Shown here: positions 18,157 through 26,004 of the stretch, piece by piece
How positions within the stretch are numbered: position 1 is the stretch's first letter
Layout: each line of letters opens with the position of its first letter
Origin: CAWCBH01 sp963793785
Lineage (GTDB): Bacteria; Actinomycetota; Thermoleophilia; Solirubrobacterales; 70-9
Assembly: GCA_963793785.1 (NCBI GenBank)
Contig: CAWCBH010000003.1
Location: forward strand, 1,860,001 to 1,924,000
Direction of reading: 5' to 3'
DNA: 64,000 bases
Position numbers and translations under genes: made by a program
The notes under the pieces: generated by a model
Told to the model about the DNA's origin: nothing
Database searches by the model: none
The model's input: the letters and a program-made list of their open reading frames with translations, nothing else

Positions 18157-19263
18157 CTACGCGACTTCGCGCAGCTTCTGGGCTTCGGCCAGCGACTGCA
18201 GCTTCTTCAGCGACTGGTTCTCGATCTGGCGGATCCGCTCGCGGGTGACGTTGAAGGTGCGGCCGACCTCGTCGAGGGTCCGCGGGTGCTCGCCGCCGAG
18301 CCCGTAGCGCAGCTCGAGCACGCGGCGCTCGCGGTAGGAGAGGTTCTCGAGGGCCTCCTTCAGCGCCTCCTTGGTCAGCAGGTCGGCGGCGCGCTCGAAG
18401 GGCGACTCGGCCTTCTCGTCGGCGATGAACTGGCCGAACTCGGACTCCTCCTCGTCGCCGACCGGCTTCTCCAGCGAGACCGGGGCCTGCGCGGAGCGCT
18501 TGATCGAGTCGACCTCCTCGGGGTCGATCCCGGTCACCTCGGCGATCTCCTCCGGAGTCGGCTCGCGGCCCAGCTCGGTGACCAGCTTGCGCTCGGCGCG
18601 GCCGATCTTGTTCAGCTTCTCGACCACGTGCACGGGGATGCGGATCGTCCGTGCCTTGTCGGCCAGGGCGCGGGCGATCGCCTGGCGGATCCACCAGGTC
18701 GCGTAAGTGGAGAACTTGAAGCCCTTGCGGTAGTCGAACTTCTCCGCCGCCCGGACCAGGCCCAGCGTCCCCTCCTGGATCAGGTCGAGGAACGGCAGGC
18801 CCTGGTTGCGGTAGTTCTTCGCGATCGAGACGACCAGGCGCAGGTTGGACTCGACCATCTTCTGCTTCGCGTCGAGGTCGCCGCGCTCGATCCGCTTCGC
18901 GAGGTCGACCTCCTCCTGCGCGGTCAGCAGGCGGACCTTGCCGATGTCCTTGAGGAACAGCTGCAGCGAGTCGGTCGTCATGTCCGGCTTCAGGTCCAGC
19001 GCCTGCTTCTGACGGCGCCGGCCGCGCTTGCCGGTCTCGGCGGGCTCGGCGTCGGCAGGAGTCCGCTGGGCCGGGTCGACGTCCTCGACCAGCTCGATCC
19101 CCTGCTTCTCGATGTGGCCGTAGAGGTCCTCGACGTCGGACTCGTCGAGATCGACCTCCGAGACCGCGGAGGCGACGTCGCCGAAAGTCAGCACGCCGAA
19201 CTGCTGACCCTTGGTGATCAGCCCCTTTACCTCTTCCAGCTCCTGAAGCTCTGCTACCAGCAT
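18157..19263 (-). CDS. sigA: principal-type RNA polymerase sigma factor (SigA/RpoD)
   Basis: A 368-residue group 1/2 sigma-70 factor. After an acidic N-terminal region of about 95 residues come region 1.2 (DSLQLFLKDIGKVRLLTAQE), region 2 (NLRLVVSIAKNYRNQGLPFL, DLIQEGTLGLVRAAEKFDYR, KGFKFSTYATWWIRQAIARA), region 3 and region 4 with the -35-binding helix (RTLDEVGRTFNVTRERIRQI). All core and promoter-contact motifs are intact. The frame is unbroken. It probably directs housekeeping transcription; a paralogue cannot be excluded. A LexA-box-like sequence lies 163 bases upstream. Confidence 0.95.
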   Translation of the reverse strand: MLVAELQELEEVKGLITKGQQFGVLTFGDVASAVSEVDLDESDVEDLYGHIEKQGIELVEDVDPAQRTPADAEPAETGKRGRRRQKQALDLKPDMTTDSLQLFLKDIGKVRLLTAQEEVDLAKRIERGDLDAKQKMVESNLRLVVSIAKNYRNQGLPFLDLIQEGTLGLVRAAEKFDYRKGFKFSTYATWWIRQAIARALADKARTIRIPVHVVEKLNKIGRAERKLVTELGREPTPEEIAEVTGIDPEEVDSIKRSAQAPVSLEKPVGDEEESEFGQFIADEKAESPFERAADLLTKEALKEALENLSYRERRVLELRYGLGGEHPRTLDEVGRTFNVTRERIRQIENQSLKKLQSLAEAQKLREVA

Positions 19264-19624
19264 CTCTCTCTATTCGTTGTCTTGCGCTCTGCGGTTTACC
19301 GGTCGTCCACGTTGCTAGCCGATCGTTTCGCCGGGGTCACAAAAACGCGGACCGCATTTCAGGATCCGCGAGGACGATCTGCACTGCCCAAGCCCACTTG
19401 CCCGACTCGCACGGCCATCAAACGTCAAACGTCTGTTCGCATGGTAGTCGCTTCAGTTTTTGAAGTCAAGATCGCCGTCGGAGGGTGAAACCGCGAATTG
19501 GGCGAAAAGTCGCGCCCCGCAATTCACCCCGCGGCCCGGTCCGGCACCAACACCGGCGTAGGCGATTGTTACGGTGGCCGGGAGCGTCGAGCAGGGACCA
19601 ACCCCGACCGAAAAGGCTGAATAG
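19264..19624. other. intergenic region between sigA and the 19625 gene (divergent)
   Basis: About 360 bases without a gene. It holds the promoters of both divergent units. Visible structure: a LexA-like box (19426-19439), the tandem AACGTCAAACGTC (around 19421), a small inverted repeat CTTCA-N5-TGAAG (19451-19465), and GAATTG (19495-19500) facing CAATTC (19520-19525). No clear -35/-10 pair was assigned. Confidence 0.5.
19426..19439 (-). promoter_or_regulatory. LexA (SOS) box-like sequence upstream of sigA
   Basis: Minus strand CGAAC-AGAC-GTTTG matches the Gram-positive/actinobacterial LexA consensus CGAAC-N4-GTTYG. It is 163 bases before the sigA start, so DNA-damage control of sigA or of the divergent genes is possible but unproven. 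Confidence 0.35.
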
Positions 19625-19895
19625 ATGAGCGAGCGCGAGAGAGGCCTGCTGGGAGACCTGCCGAAGTCGCGGCCCAGCGTCGAAACCCCGCAGCGGGCGG
19701 CGGCCCGCCGCCAGCGCGCCGCAGCGGTCACGCCGGCGCCCGAGCCGATCGCCGATCCTGGTCCCCCCGAGGGCTCGGGGCTCGGGCGCCTGGCGCGAGC
19801 CGGCCTGGGCCTGGCCGGCGGGCACGGCCGCCGCCGGCCTGAAGCTGGCCGAGCGGACGGCGAATGAGATCGGGAAGGCGGTAGTACGGCGCTGA
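19625..19895 (+). CDS. small hypothetical protein before yihY (one frame break)
   Basis: A protein of about 89 residues beginning MSERERGLLGDLPKSRPSVE, with a Pro/Ala-rich middle and, after bridging one extra base near 19815, an Ala-rich amphipathic end (AAAGLKLAERTANEIGKAVV) and RR at the terminus. The stop TGA overlaps the CTG at which the next frame opens (CTGA). I recognise it only as a small protein often found in this genomic setting; no domain can be named. Confidence 0.6.
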
Positions 19896-20809
19896 TCGAG
19901 GAGCAGCGCGCCGCAGCGGTCACGCCGGCGGGGCGCCTGGATGTCCGCCACCCCGGTCCGTGGCTGCGCGCCTTCTGGCACCGCGCCTACGAGGAGAACG
20001 TCACCGGGTTGTCGGCGATGGTCGCCTACAACCTGATGCTGGCGGTGTTCCCGTTCGTGCTCCTGGTCCTGTTCGTGTTCAGCCAGGTGCTGCGGATCGG
20101 CGGCGTCGAGGCTGAGATCCTCGCCGACCTCCAGCGCCTGTTCCCGAACACCGAGCAGGACACGCTGGAGAACGTCCTCAACCGGATCGAGAACAACTCG
20201 ACCACGATCGGCATCGTCGCCGCCCTGGCGGCGCTCTGGATCGGCGCCTCGTTCTGGGGCGCGATGGACACCGCCTTCTGCCGCATCTACCACGTCGAAT
20301 GCCGTAGCTGGGTCGAGCAGAAGCGGTTTTCGTTCGTGATGCTGATCGTGGTCGTCGCCTTCCTCGCCGCCAGCGTCTTCCTGCCGACCGTCGAGGGAGC
20401 GCTGATCGACCGCACCAACGACCTGCCCCTGGGCCTCTCCACAACCCAGGTGCTGGTCAACCTGCTGCTGATCGCCGGCGCCCTGGCCCTGACCTTTTTG
20501 GTCTGCTGCGTGATCTACTGGGCGGTGCCCAAGGGACACATGCGCTGGCGGGCGGTCTGGCCGGGGGCGCTCTTCGTCACCGCCACCACCGGCCTCGCCA
20601 ACTGGCTGTTTCCGATCTACCTCACCAGCGTGTCCGGCCTTTCGCGCTTCGGCTCCACGCTCGGGTTCGTCCTCTTCGCGCTGATCTGGTTCTACGCGCT
20701 CAGCCTGGCCCTGATGGCCGGCGCGGTGATCAACTCGCTGCGCCATGAACTGCACGACACCGGAACCCTGCCCTACGTCCATGAAGCGATCTCCGACGGC
20801 GCCAACTGA
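19892..20809 (+). CDS. YihY/BrkB-family inner-membrane protein
   Basis: About 305 residues with six to seven membrane segments (MVAYNLMLAVFPFVLLVLFV, FVMLIVVVAFLAASVFL, VNLLLIAGALALTFLVCCVI, GFVLFALIWFYALSLALMAG). The family core ENVTGLSAMVAYNLML and YWAVPKGHMRWRAVWPGALF is clear. YihY proteins are annotated as ribonuclease BN homologues or BrkB virulence factors, but their function is uncertain. The conserved N-terminal part (DVRHPGPWLRAFWHRAYEEN) lies upstream of the first in-frame ATG (20009), and the only start candidate that includes it is the CTG at 19892 overlapping the previous stop, so either CTG is used or a base is miscalled. Confidence 0.85.
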   Translation: MIEEQRAAAVTPAGRLDVRHPGPWLRAFWHRAYEENVTGLSAMVAYNLMLAVFPFVLLVLFVFSQVLRIGGVEAEILADLQRLFPNTEQDTLENVLNRIENNSTTIGIVAALAALWIGASFWGAMDTAFCRIYHVECRSWVEQKRFSFVMLIVVVAFLAASVFLPTVEGALIDRTNDLPLGLSTTQVLVNLLLIAGALALTFLVCCVIYWAVPKGHMRWRAVWPGALFVTATTGLANWLFPIYLTSVSGLSRFGSTLGFVLFALIWFYALSLALMAGAVINSLRHELHDTGTLPYVHEAISDGAN

Positions 20810-21437
20810 GCGGCCGCTGCCGCGGATCGAGCTGCTGGGCCAGGCGAAGTCGCCTGTCGATCCCGACGGCCCGGTCGGCTCGGTCCAGGAGGCCGAGGCG
20901 ACGCTGCCGGCGGAGCTGCTGGCCCAGCTCTGGCGTCCCTCCTACCTGGAGCGGCTCGCGGCCGCCTACTGGCGCCACCTGCGGCGGGTGTCGCTGGGCC
21001 TGCTGCGGGTCCTCTATGACCCCGGCTCGCGCTCGGTCGTGTTCCTGCACCGCCGCCTGGTGCTGCTGCGGTTTCGAAGGCCCAGCTACGACACCGGGCC
21101 CGGCTTCGGCCAGGTCACCTGGCCGATCGAGCGCGGCCTGCTGGTCTCCTTCCCGGGCCGCGGGTTCCTGCGGATCTCGGTGCGCCGGCTCGAGCCGCGC
21201 GAAGGCGACGCGCCCGACTGCGAGCGGGTCCGGGTCCGCTCGGAGGTGCAGAACTTCTATCCGTTCCTGCGCGGGCGGGGCTGGTTCGCCCGCTTCGGAT
21301 CCCACCTCTACGCCGCCACCCAGCTCCGCCTCCACGTCCTCATCACGCACGGCTTCCTGCGCTCGCTGGCAGAGCTGGACCTGCCGCCGTCGCAGGTCGG
21401 GGCGCTCGCGGATGACGACGGAGAGGTTCCGTTGTAG
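20781..21437 (+). CDS. hypothetical protein following yihY
   Basis: A 218-residue soluble protein with no domain I can name. Notable parts are WRPSYLERLAAAYWRHLRRV, DPGSRSVVFLHRRLVLLRFR and GQVTWPIERGLLVSFPGRGF, suggesting a beta-rich core of about 150 residues with several aromatic residues. The chosen ATG overlaps the end of yihY by 29 bases, implying cotranscription and coupling. The gene converges on glpX. A role linked to the YihY membrane protein is possible from context only. Confidence 0.65.
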   Translation: MKRSPTAPTERPLPRIELLGQAKSPVDPDGPVGSVQEAEATLPAELLAQLWRPSYLERLAAAYWRHLRRVSLGLLRVLYDPGSRSVVFLHRRLVLLRFRRPSYDTGPGFGQVTWPIERGLLVSFPGRGFLRISVRRLEPREGDAPDCERVRVRSEVQNFYPFLRGRGWFARFGSHLYAATQLRLHVLITHGFLRSLAELDLPPSQVGALADDDGEVPL

Positions 21438-21465
21438 CCAGCCGGCGGCGAAGCTGCCCGGCGGC

Positions 21466-22482
21466 TCAGCCGTAGAGGCCGGTGGTCAGCTCGCGCAGCT
21501 TCGCCTGGTCGTGGCGGGCCCCGACCTTGCGCACCGTCCCCGAGCGCGAGCGCATCACCAGCGACTCGGTCGAAGCGTGGCCGTCGCCGAGGTAGCGGAC
21601 CCCGTCGAGCAGGTCGCCGTCGGTGACGCCGGTGGCGGCAAAGAAGACATCGGAGCCGCCGACCAGGGTGTCGACGTCGAGCACCCGCTCGAGGTCATAG
21701 CCGGCGTCCACTGCCGTCTGGCGCTCCTCGTCGTCACGAGGCCAGAGGCGGCCGAGGATCTGGCCCCCCAGTGACTTGATCGCCGCGGCGGAGAGAACCC
21801 CCTCCGGCGTGCCGCCGATCCCCCAGAGGAGGTCGACCCCGGTTCCCTGGCTGACCGCCAGCAGCGCCGCGGCGACGTCGCCGTCCTTGATGAACCGGAT
21901 CCGCCCGCCGACCTCGCGGATCTCCTCAACCGCCTGCTCGTGGCGGGGGCGATCGAGCATCACCACGGTGACCTCCCCCACCGTCCCCCCCTTGCGCTCG
22001 GCGACCGCCCGGATCACCTCGCCGAGCGGCTCGGTGAGGCTGAGGCAGTCGGCGATCCGCGGCGCGCCGGCGATCTTCTCCATGTACACGCAGGGGCCGG
22101 GATCGAACATCGTCCCGCGCTCGGACAGCGCCACGACCGCCAGCGCCGAGGGCTCTCCGAGCGCCGTCAACCGCGTCCCCTCCAGCGGGTCGACGGCGAT
22201 GTCGACCACCGGCGGGCTGCCGTCGCCGATCCGCTCGCCGTTGTAGAGCATCGGGGCCTCGTCCTTCTCTCCCTCGCCGATCACGACGACACCGTCCATC
22301 GGAACCGTGTGCAGCATCAGCCGCATCGCGTCGACCGCGGCCTGGTCGGCCGCCTCCTTGTCGCCGCGCCCGACCCAGCGCGCCGCGGCCAGAGCGGCGG
22401 CTTCGGTCACGCGGACCAGCTCCAGGGCCAGGTTTCGATCCGGCTTCGACCCGGAGCGGACGTCCTGAGAGATGACGCTCAT
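21466..22482 (-). CDS. glpX: class II fructose-1,6-bisphosphatase GlpX
   Basis: A 338-residue enzyme hydrolysing fructose 1,6-bisphosphate to fructose 6-phosphate for gluconeogenesis. It has the GlpX-type motifs GRGDKEAADQAAVDAMR, GEGEKDEAPMLYNGE, DIAVDPLEGT (metal-binding Asp/Glu), KDGDVAAAL and GIGGTPEGVLSAAAIKSLGG. Length and motifs are normal and the frame intact. A GGGGAG ribosome site and a TAGCCT hexamer precede the ATG. The membrane protein gene at 22517 is 34 bases upstream on the same strand. Confidence 0.96.
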   Translation of the reverse strand: MSVISQDVRSGSKPDRNLALELVRVTEAAALAAARWVGRGDKEAADQAAVDAMRLMLHTVPMDGVVVIGEGEKDEAPMLYNGERIGDGSPPVVDIAVDPLEGTRLTALGEPSALAVVALSERGTMFDPGPCVYMEKIAGAPRIADCLSLTEPLGEVIRAVAERKGGTVGEVTVVMLDRPRHEQAVEEIREVGGRIRFIKDGDVAAALLAVSQGTGVDLLWGIGGTPEGVLSAAAIKSLGGQILGRLWPRDDEERQTAVDAGYDLERVLDVDTLVGGSDVFFAATGVTDGDLLDGVRYLGDGHASTESLVMRSRSGTVRKVGARHDQAKLRELTTGLYG

Positions 22483-22516
22483 CGACCGCTCCCCAGGCTA
22501 CCCCGGCGGCTGCCGG

Positions 22517-22999
22517 TCAGTAGGTCGCCGGTGGTTTTCGCTGCGCGCCGCCGCCCGACTCCAGCGATCGCAGCGCCCCGGCGACGGCAAGGCCGAAGCC
22601 CGTCAGCAGGGCGATGAAGTAGCCGTAGTCGAGGCTGACCCCGAACGAGAAGTCGCCGCCCGGCTTCTGGATCAGGCCGTTGAAGCCGACCAGGACGATC
22701 ACCGTCAGGCCGACCGTCATCGTGAACTCGCCGGTCGGGTACTGGCCCCGCTGGTGGGTGACGATGAAGTAGGCGAGCAGCACCGGCGCCACGGCGGCGG
22801 CGATGAACAGCCAGCGCGCGATCGGGAAGGTCTCCCACCCGGTGCACTCGAAGTCGTTCGTGCCGCAGACCCAGGCCTCCTGCTGGGCGCGCTCCGGGAC
22901 GTCGGTAAGGCTGAACCAGGGCAGGAAGAGGCTGATGACCAGGATCGCCGCCGATGCCAGCCCCAACACCTCGTATCGCTGTAGCCGCGAGAGGTCCAC
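22517..22999 (-). CDS. four-helix membrane protein upstream of glpX
   Basis: A 160-residue protein with four predicted membrane helices (LGLASAAILVISLFLPWF, WLFIAAAVAPVLLAYFIV, MTVGLTVIVLVGFNGLI, YFIALLTGFGLAVAGAL). The first loop holds two Cys (WVCGTNDFECTGWETF) that could form an extracytoplasmic disulfide. It starts with GTG, 9 bases after a TAGGCT hexamer. No known domain is recognised. The pairing with glpX is positional only. Confidence 0.7.
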   Translation of the reverse strand: MDLSRLQRYEVLGLASAAILVISLFLPWFSLTDVPERAQQEAWVCGTNDFECTGWETFPIARWLFIAAAVAPVLLAYFIVTHQRGQYPTGEFTMTVGLTVIVLVGFNGLIQKPGGDFSFGVSLDYGYFIALLTGFGLAVAGALRSLESGGGAQRKPPATY

Positions 23000-23008
23000 G
23001 CGCGGGCG

Positions 23009-23014
23009 AGCCTA
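23009..23014 (-). promoter_or_regulatory. leaderless-type -10 (TAGGCT) of the 22999 gene
   Basis: TAGGCT on the minus strand lies 9 bases before the GTG start at 22999. Confidence 0.3.
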
Positions 23015-23059
23015 TCCGATGCCCCTGCGTGGTTGCGGCAACTTTGCCACCGCTTGGCA

Positions 23060-23065
23060 TAGGGT
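23060..23065 (+). promoter_or_regulatory. leaderless-type -10 (TAGGGT) of the 23072 gene
   Basis: TAGGGT ends exactly 6 bases before the ATG at 23072, so transcription should begin at or next to the start codon. Confidence 0.45.
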
Positions 23066-23071
23066 CCGCGC

Positions 23072-24012
23072 ATGCCCGACCAACGCTGGGGCTTGACATT
23101 GCCGCTTCCCGGGCTGCCGCTCGGGAGCGCATTCCGATCTGGTGCGCGGGGCCGAAGCGGCCGGCTACACCGACCTCTGGAGCGGCGAGACCAACGGCCC
23201 CGACGGGTTCACGCCGCTGGCGCTGTCGGCGGCCTGGACCGAGCGGGCGCGCCTCGGCACCGGGATCGTCGGTGTCTTCCAGCGGGGCCCGGCGCTGCTG
23301 GCGCAGGAGGCGGCGGCGCTGGCCGACGCATCCGGGGGCCGCTTCGTGCTCGGGATCGGCTCTTCCTCGGACCGGATCGTCGAAGGCTGGAACGGGATCC
23401 CCTTCGAACGTCCCCTGAGCAAGGTCGCCGAGACGGTTGACTTTCTGCGCACCGCCCTCGATGGCGAGCGGACCTCGACCGGCTTCAAGCTCGAGACGGC
23501 TCCCGCCGAGCGGGTGCCGATCGTGCTGGCGGCGCTTGCGCGGAAAGATGCTCGAGCTGGCGCTGGAGCGCGCCGACGGCGCCTTCACCAACTTCCTCCC
23601 CCTCGCCGGGCTCCCAAAGGTGACCGAGCAGCTCGACGGCGCCGGCGACGAGTTCGAGCTGCTGTGCCGCTTCTTCTGCCTGCCGGGCGAACGCGAGCAG
23701 GTCGAGCCACTGGCCCGGTTCATGTTCTCCTCGTACGTCACGGTGCCGGTCTATGCGGCCTTCTACCGCTGGCTCGGCTACGAGTCCGAGATCGCCGAGA
23801 TGGTCGCCGCCTGGGAGGCCAAGGACCGCCAGGCCGCGGCGGCGGCCGCCCCCTGGGAGCTGATCGAGGACACCTTCGTCTTCGGCACCCCGGAGGAAAT
23901 GAAGGATCGGCTCGGCGCCTTCGTGGACGGCGGCATCACGCTGCCGATCCTGACCCCGATCACGACCCCCGACAAGCTCGGCGAGCTGATCGAGGCGCTG
24001 GCGCCCGGCTAG
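23072..24012 (+). CDS. LLM-class F420-dependent oxidoreductase (two frame breaks)
   Basis: A luciferase-like monooxygenase-fold enzyme of about 312 residues. It opens with MPDQRWGLTLPLPGLPL, then AEAAGYTDLWSGETNGPDGF, RARLGTGIVGVFQRGPALLA, GRFVLGIGSSSDRIVEGWNG and ends with EDTFVFGTPEEMKDRLGAF and a DGGITLPILTP strand. This is the common actinobacterial F420-binding LLM layout. Extra bases near 23135 and 23547 break the frame and were bridged. The substrate is unknown. A short-chain dehydrogenase gene starts 13 bases after the stop. Confidence 0.82.
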
Positions 24013-24015
24013 TCT
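24010..24015 (+). promoter_or_regulatory. possible leaderless-type -10 (TAGTCT) of the 24025 gene
   Basis: TAGTCT, which includes the stop codon of the preceding gene, lies 9 bases before the ATG at 24025. Confidence 0.25.
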
Positions 24016-24024
24016 GCGACGCCG

Positions 24025-24786
24025 ATGCAGGCCGAAGGAACAGGGGCGCTGGTCGCCGGCGGAGCCTCGGGGCTGGGCGAGGCCACCTCGCGGGCGCTGG
24101 CCGAGCGCGGCGCCCGGGTCGTGATCGCCGACCTCAACGCCGAGAAGGGGGAGGCGCTGGCAAGCGAGATCGGCGGCTCCTTCGTCGCCGCCGACGTCAC
24201 CGAGGAGGCGGCGGTGCGGGAAGCGGTGGTCGAGGCGGCAACCGCCGACGGCGGGTTGCGGATCTCGGTCTGCTGCGCGGGGATCGGCTGGGCTCAGCGG
24301 GTGTCCGGCAAGCAGGGCCCCCACGACCTGGAGATCTTCTCCAACGTGATCAAGGTGAACCTGATCGGGACCTTCAACGTCCTGCGGCTCGCGTCGACGG
24401 CGATGAACGACAACGAGCCCGACGGCGGCGGCGAGCGCGGCGTCTGCCTGAACACATCCTCGATCGCCGCCTTCGACGGCCAGATCGGCCAGGTCGCCTA
24501 CGCGGCGTCGAAGGGCGGCATCGTCGGGTTGACGCTGCCGGCGGCGCGCGACCTCGCCTCGCGGGGGATCCGCGTGGTCACGATCGCGCCGGGCCTCTTC
24601 GACACGCCGCTGCTGGCGGCGCTGCCGCAGGAGGCCCGCGACGCACTCGGGGCGACGATGCCGTTCCCGTCTCGGCTCGGCCTGCCCGAGGAATACGCCC
24701 GGCTGGCGATGCAGGTGGTCGAGAACCCGATGCTGAACGGGGAGACGATCCGCCTCGACGGCGCCCTGCGGATGGCCCCGAAGTAG
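24025..24786 (+). CDS. short-chain dehydrogenase/reductase
   Basis: A 253-residue NAD(P)-dependent Rossmann enzyme. The cofactor motif is GGASGLGE near the N-terminus, an Asp after the second strand (VVIADLN) favours NAD, and the catalytic Ser-Tyr-Lys are in NTSSIAAFDGQ and YAASKGG. Overall it resembles type II 3-hydroxyacyl-CoA dehydrogenases (fatty acid or branched-chain acyl oxidation), with GIRVVTIAPGLFDTPLLAAL as the family C-terminal segment. It follows the LLM gene directly and may be cotranscribed. The exact substrate is inferred. Confidence 0.88.
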   Translation: MQAEGTGALVAGGASGLGEATSRALAERGARVVIADLNAEKGEALASEIGGSFVAADVTEEAAVREAVVEAATADGGLRISVCCAGIGWAQRVSGKQGPHDLEIFSNVIKVNLIGTFNVLRLASTAMNDNEPDGGGERGVCLNTSSIAAFDGQIGQVAYAASKGGIVGLTLPAARDLASRGIRVVTIAPGLFDTPLLAALPQEARDALGATMPFPSRLGLPEEYARLAMQVVENPMLNGETIRLDGALRMAPK

Positions 24787-24793
24787 ATATGGG

Positions 24794-24842
24794 GCCGGCG
24801 CCGTTTCGCGCCGGCACAGGCTGGTCAGGCGGCGGAGCCGCC
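24794..24842. terminator. two hairpins between convergent genes
   Basis: GCCGGCGC-N6-GCGCCGGC (24794-24815) and GGCGGC-N3-GCCGCC (24828-24842) lie between the stops of the dehydrogenase and the Vps62-like gene. The second is followed by AATTGTT on the plus strand. A bidirectional terminator region is likely. Confidence 0.55.
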
Positions 24843-24850
24843 GCAATTGT

Positions 24851-25771
24851 TCAGCCGGTTCCCTCCGCCTCGGGGTCGCGCCAGACCTGCTTGCGCCAGG
24901 GCGGGCTGACCGCGAAGCGCGTCGGCGAGGCGCTCAGCGGCTCCAGCGGGATCAGCCGGATGCGGTCGCCTGGCGTTACGCGAGCAACGTTTCGAAAGTC
25001 GCCGCGGACGTTGCCGGCGTGGCTGCCGCCGGAGACGAACAGCCACCTCGAGGCGCGGCACCAGCCTCCGCGCGGGCGCGCCCCGACCGCCTCGGCGATG
25101 GCTTTGAGGGGACCGATGCCGGCATCCGAGCCCCAGTTGGCCGGGCCCTGCTCGCAGTTGTAGCCGTGGTGGGAGGACGCCCGCTGCTCGACGCGGCCGT
25201 CGGCGGCGAGCCTGATCTGAACCCCCTCCCAGTCGTCGCGGTGGTACCCGCGCTGTCCCGCCACCGGCACCCCGCGCAGGGTCGAGCTGTCGGGGTAGTA
25301 GGTCCAGTACTGGAGGTAGAGGTTGCCGGCCCGGCTGCCGGTGCAGTCAGGGTTGGGGGGCTCCCGGCGGCGGCAGTCGACGACGTGCACGAAGGCGACG
25401 ACTGGCTCGCCCGAATTCGACCGCGTGACGGTCCCCTCGCCGCGACCGTTCGAGCAGCGGGCGGCGCGGCAGCGGCGGAAGTCGACCGGCAGGGCCCGCA
25501 TCCCGGCCTCGTAGGCGAGGCTCGGGGCGTGGCGGCGGACGAGCCGGGCGACCCCGCGCCCGTAGACAGCGGTGAGGCCCGGCTTCTCTCCACACACCGT
25601 CCCGAGCGAGGCCGCGCAGATAATCCGGGCTGCGATCGCGGGGGCCAGCGTGCCGACAGGCACCCGCATGCCGGCGGCCAAGAGCGCCGCGAACAGCAGC
25701 GCGACCAGGAGAAGGAGACCGATCCACTCGACCGTCCCCTGACCCTGCTCGCGCCGGTTCGGGCCCTGCAT
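24851..25771 (-). CDS. TadE-like anchor plus Vps62-like extracytoplasmic domain
   Basis: A 306-residue protein. The N-terminus (REQGQGTVEWIGLLLLVALL) matches the QGTVE-type pseudopilin/TadE segment plus a membrane helix. The rest resembles the Vps62 domain: LYLQYWTYYPDSST, GYHRDDWEGVQIRL (the HxxDWE core), ASSHHGYNCEQ and LFVSGGSHAG. Six or more Cys suggest disulfides outside the cell. The role is unknown. A TAGCTT hexamer lies 6 bases before the ATG. The frame is intact. Confidence 0.75.
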   Translation of the reverse strand: MQGPNRREQGQGTVEWIGLLLLVALLFAALLAAGMRVPVGTLAPAIAARIICAASLGTVCGEKPGLTAVYGRGVARLVRRHAPSLAYEAGMRALPVDFRRCRAARCSNGRGEGTVTRSNSGEPVVAFVHVVDCRRREPPNPDCTGSRAGNLYLQYWTYYPDSSTLRGVPVAGQRGYHRDDWEGVQIRLAADGRVEQRASSHHGYNCEQGPANWGSDAGIGPLKAIAEAVGARPRGGWCRASRWLFVSGGSHAGNVRGDFRNVARVTPGDRIRLIPLEPLSASPTRFAVSPPWRKQVWRDPEAEGTG

Positions 25772-25777
25772 GGCCCG

Positions 25778-25783
25778 AAGCTA
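25778..25783 (-). promoter_or_regulatory. leaderless-type -10 (TAGCTT) of the 25771 gene
   Basis: TAGCTT on the minus strand ends 6 bases before the ATG at 25771. Confidence 0.45.
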
Positions 25784-26004
25784 CGAACGGCGGACGCGCG
25801 GGTGGGCGTGGAATGTGGATATCGCCGCACCAAATCGCGGCGCGGAAGTGCCGAGCTACGGGTGGTGGCGATCGCGGCCCGGCCCGCCGCGCAACCGGTC
25901 GCCACAAGTAGGACCCGTTGATGCTTCCGGCAGGCCCTGATCCGACTCCGGCCAAGGGGGGTCTTCAGGATTTGAGAAGGCCCTGATTCCCTTCCTTGCG
26001 CCGC

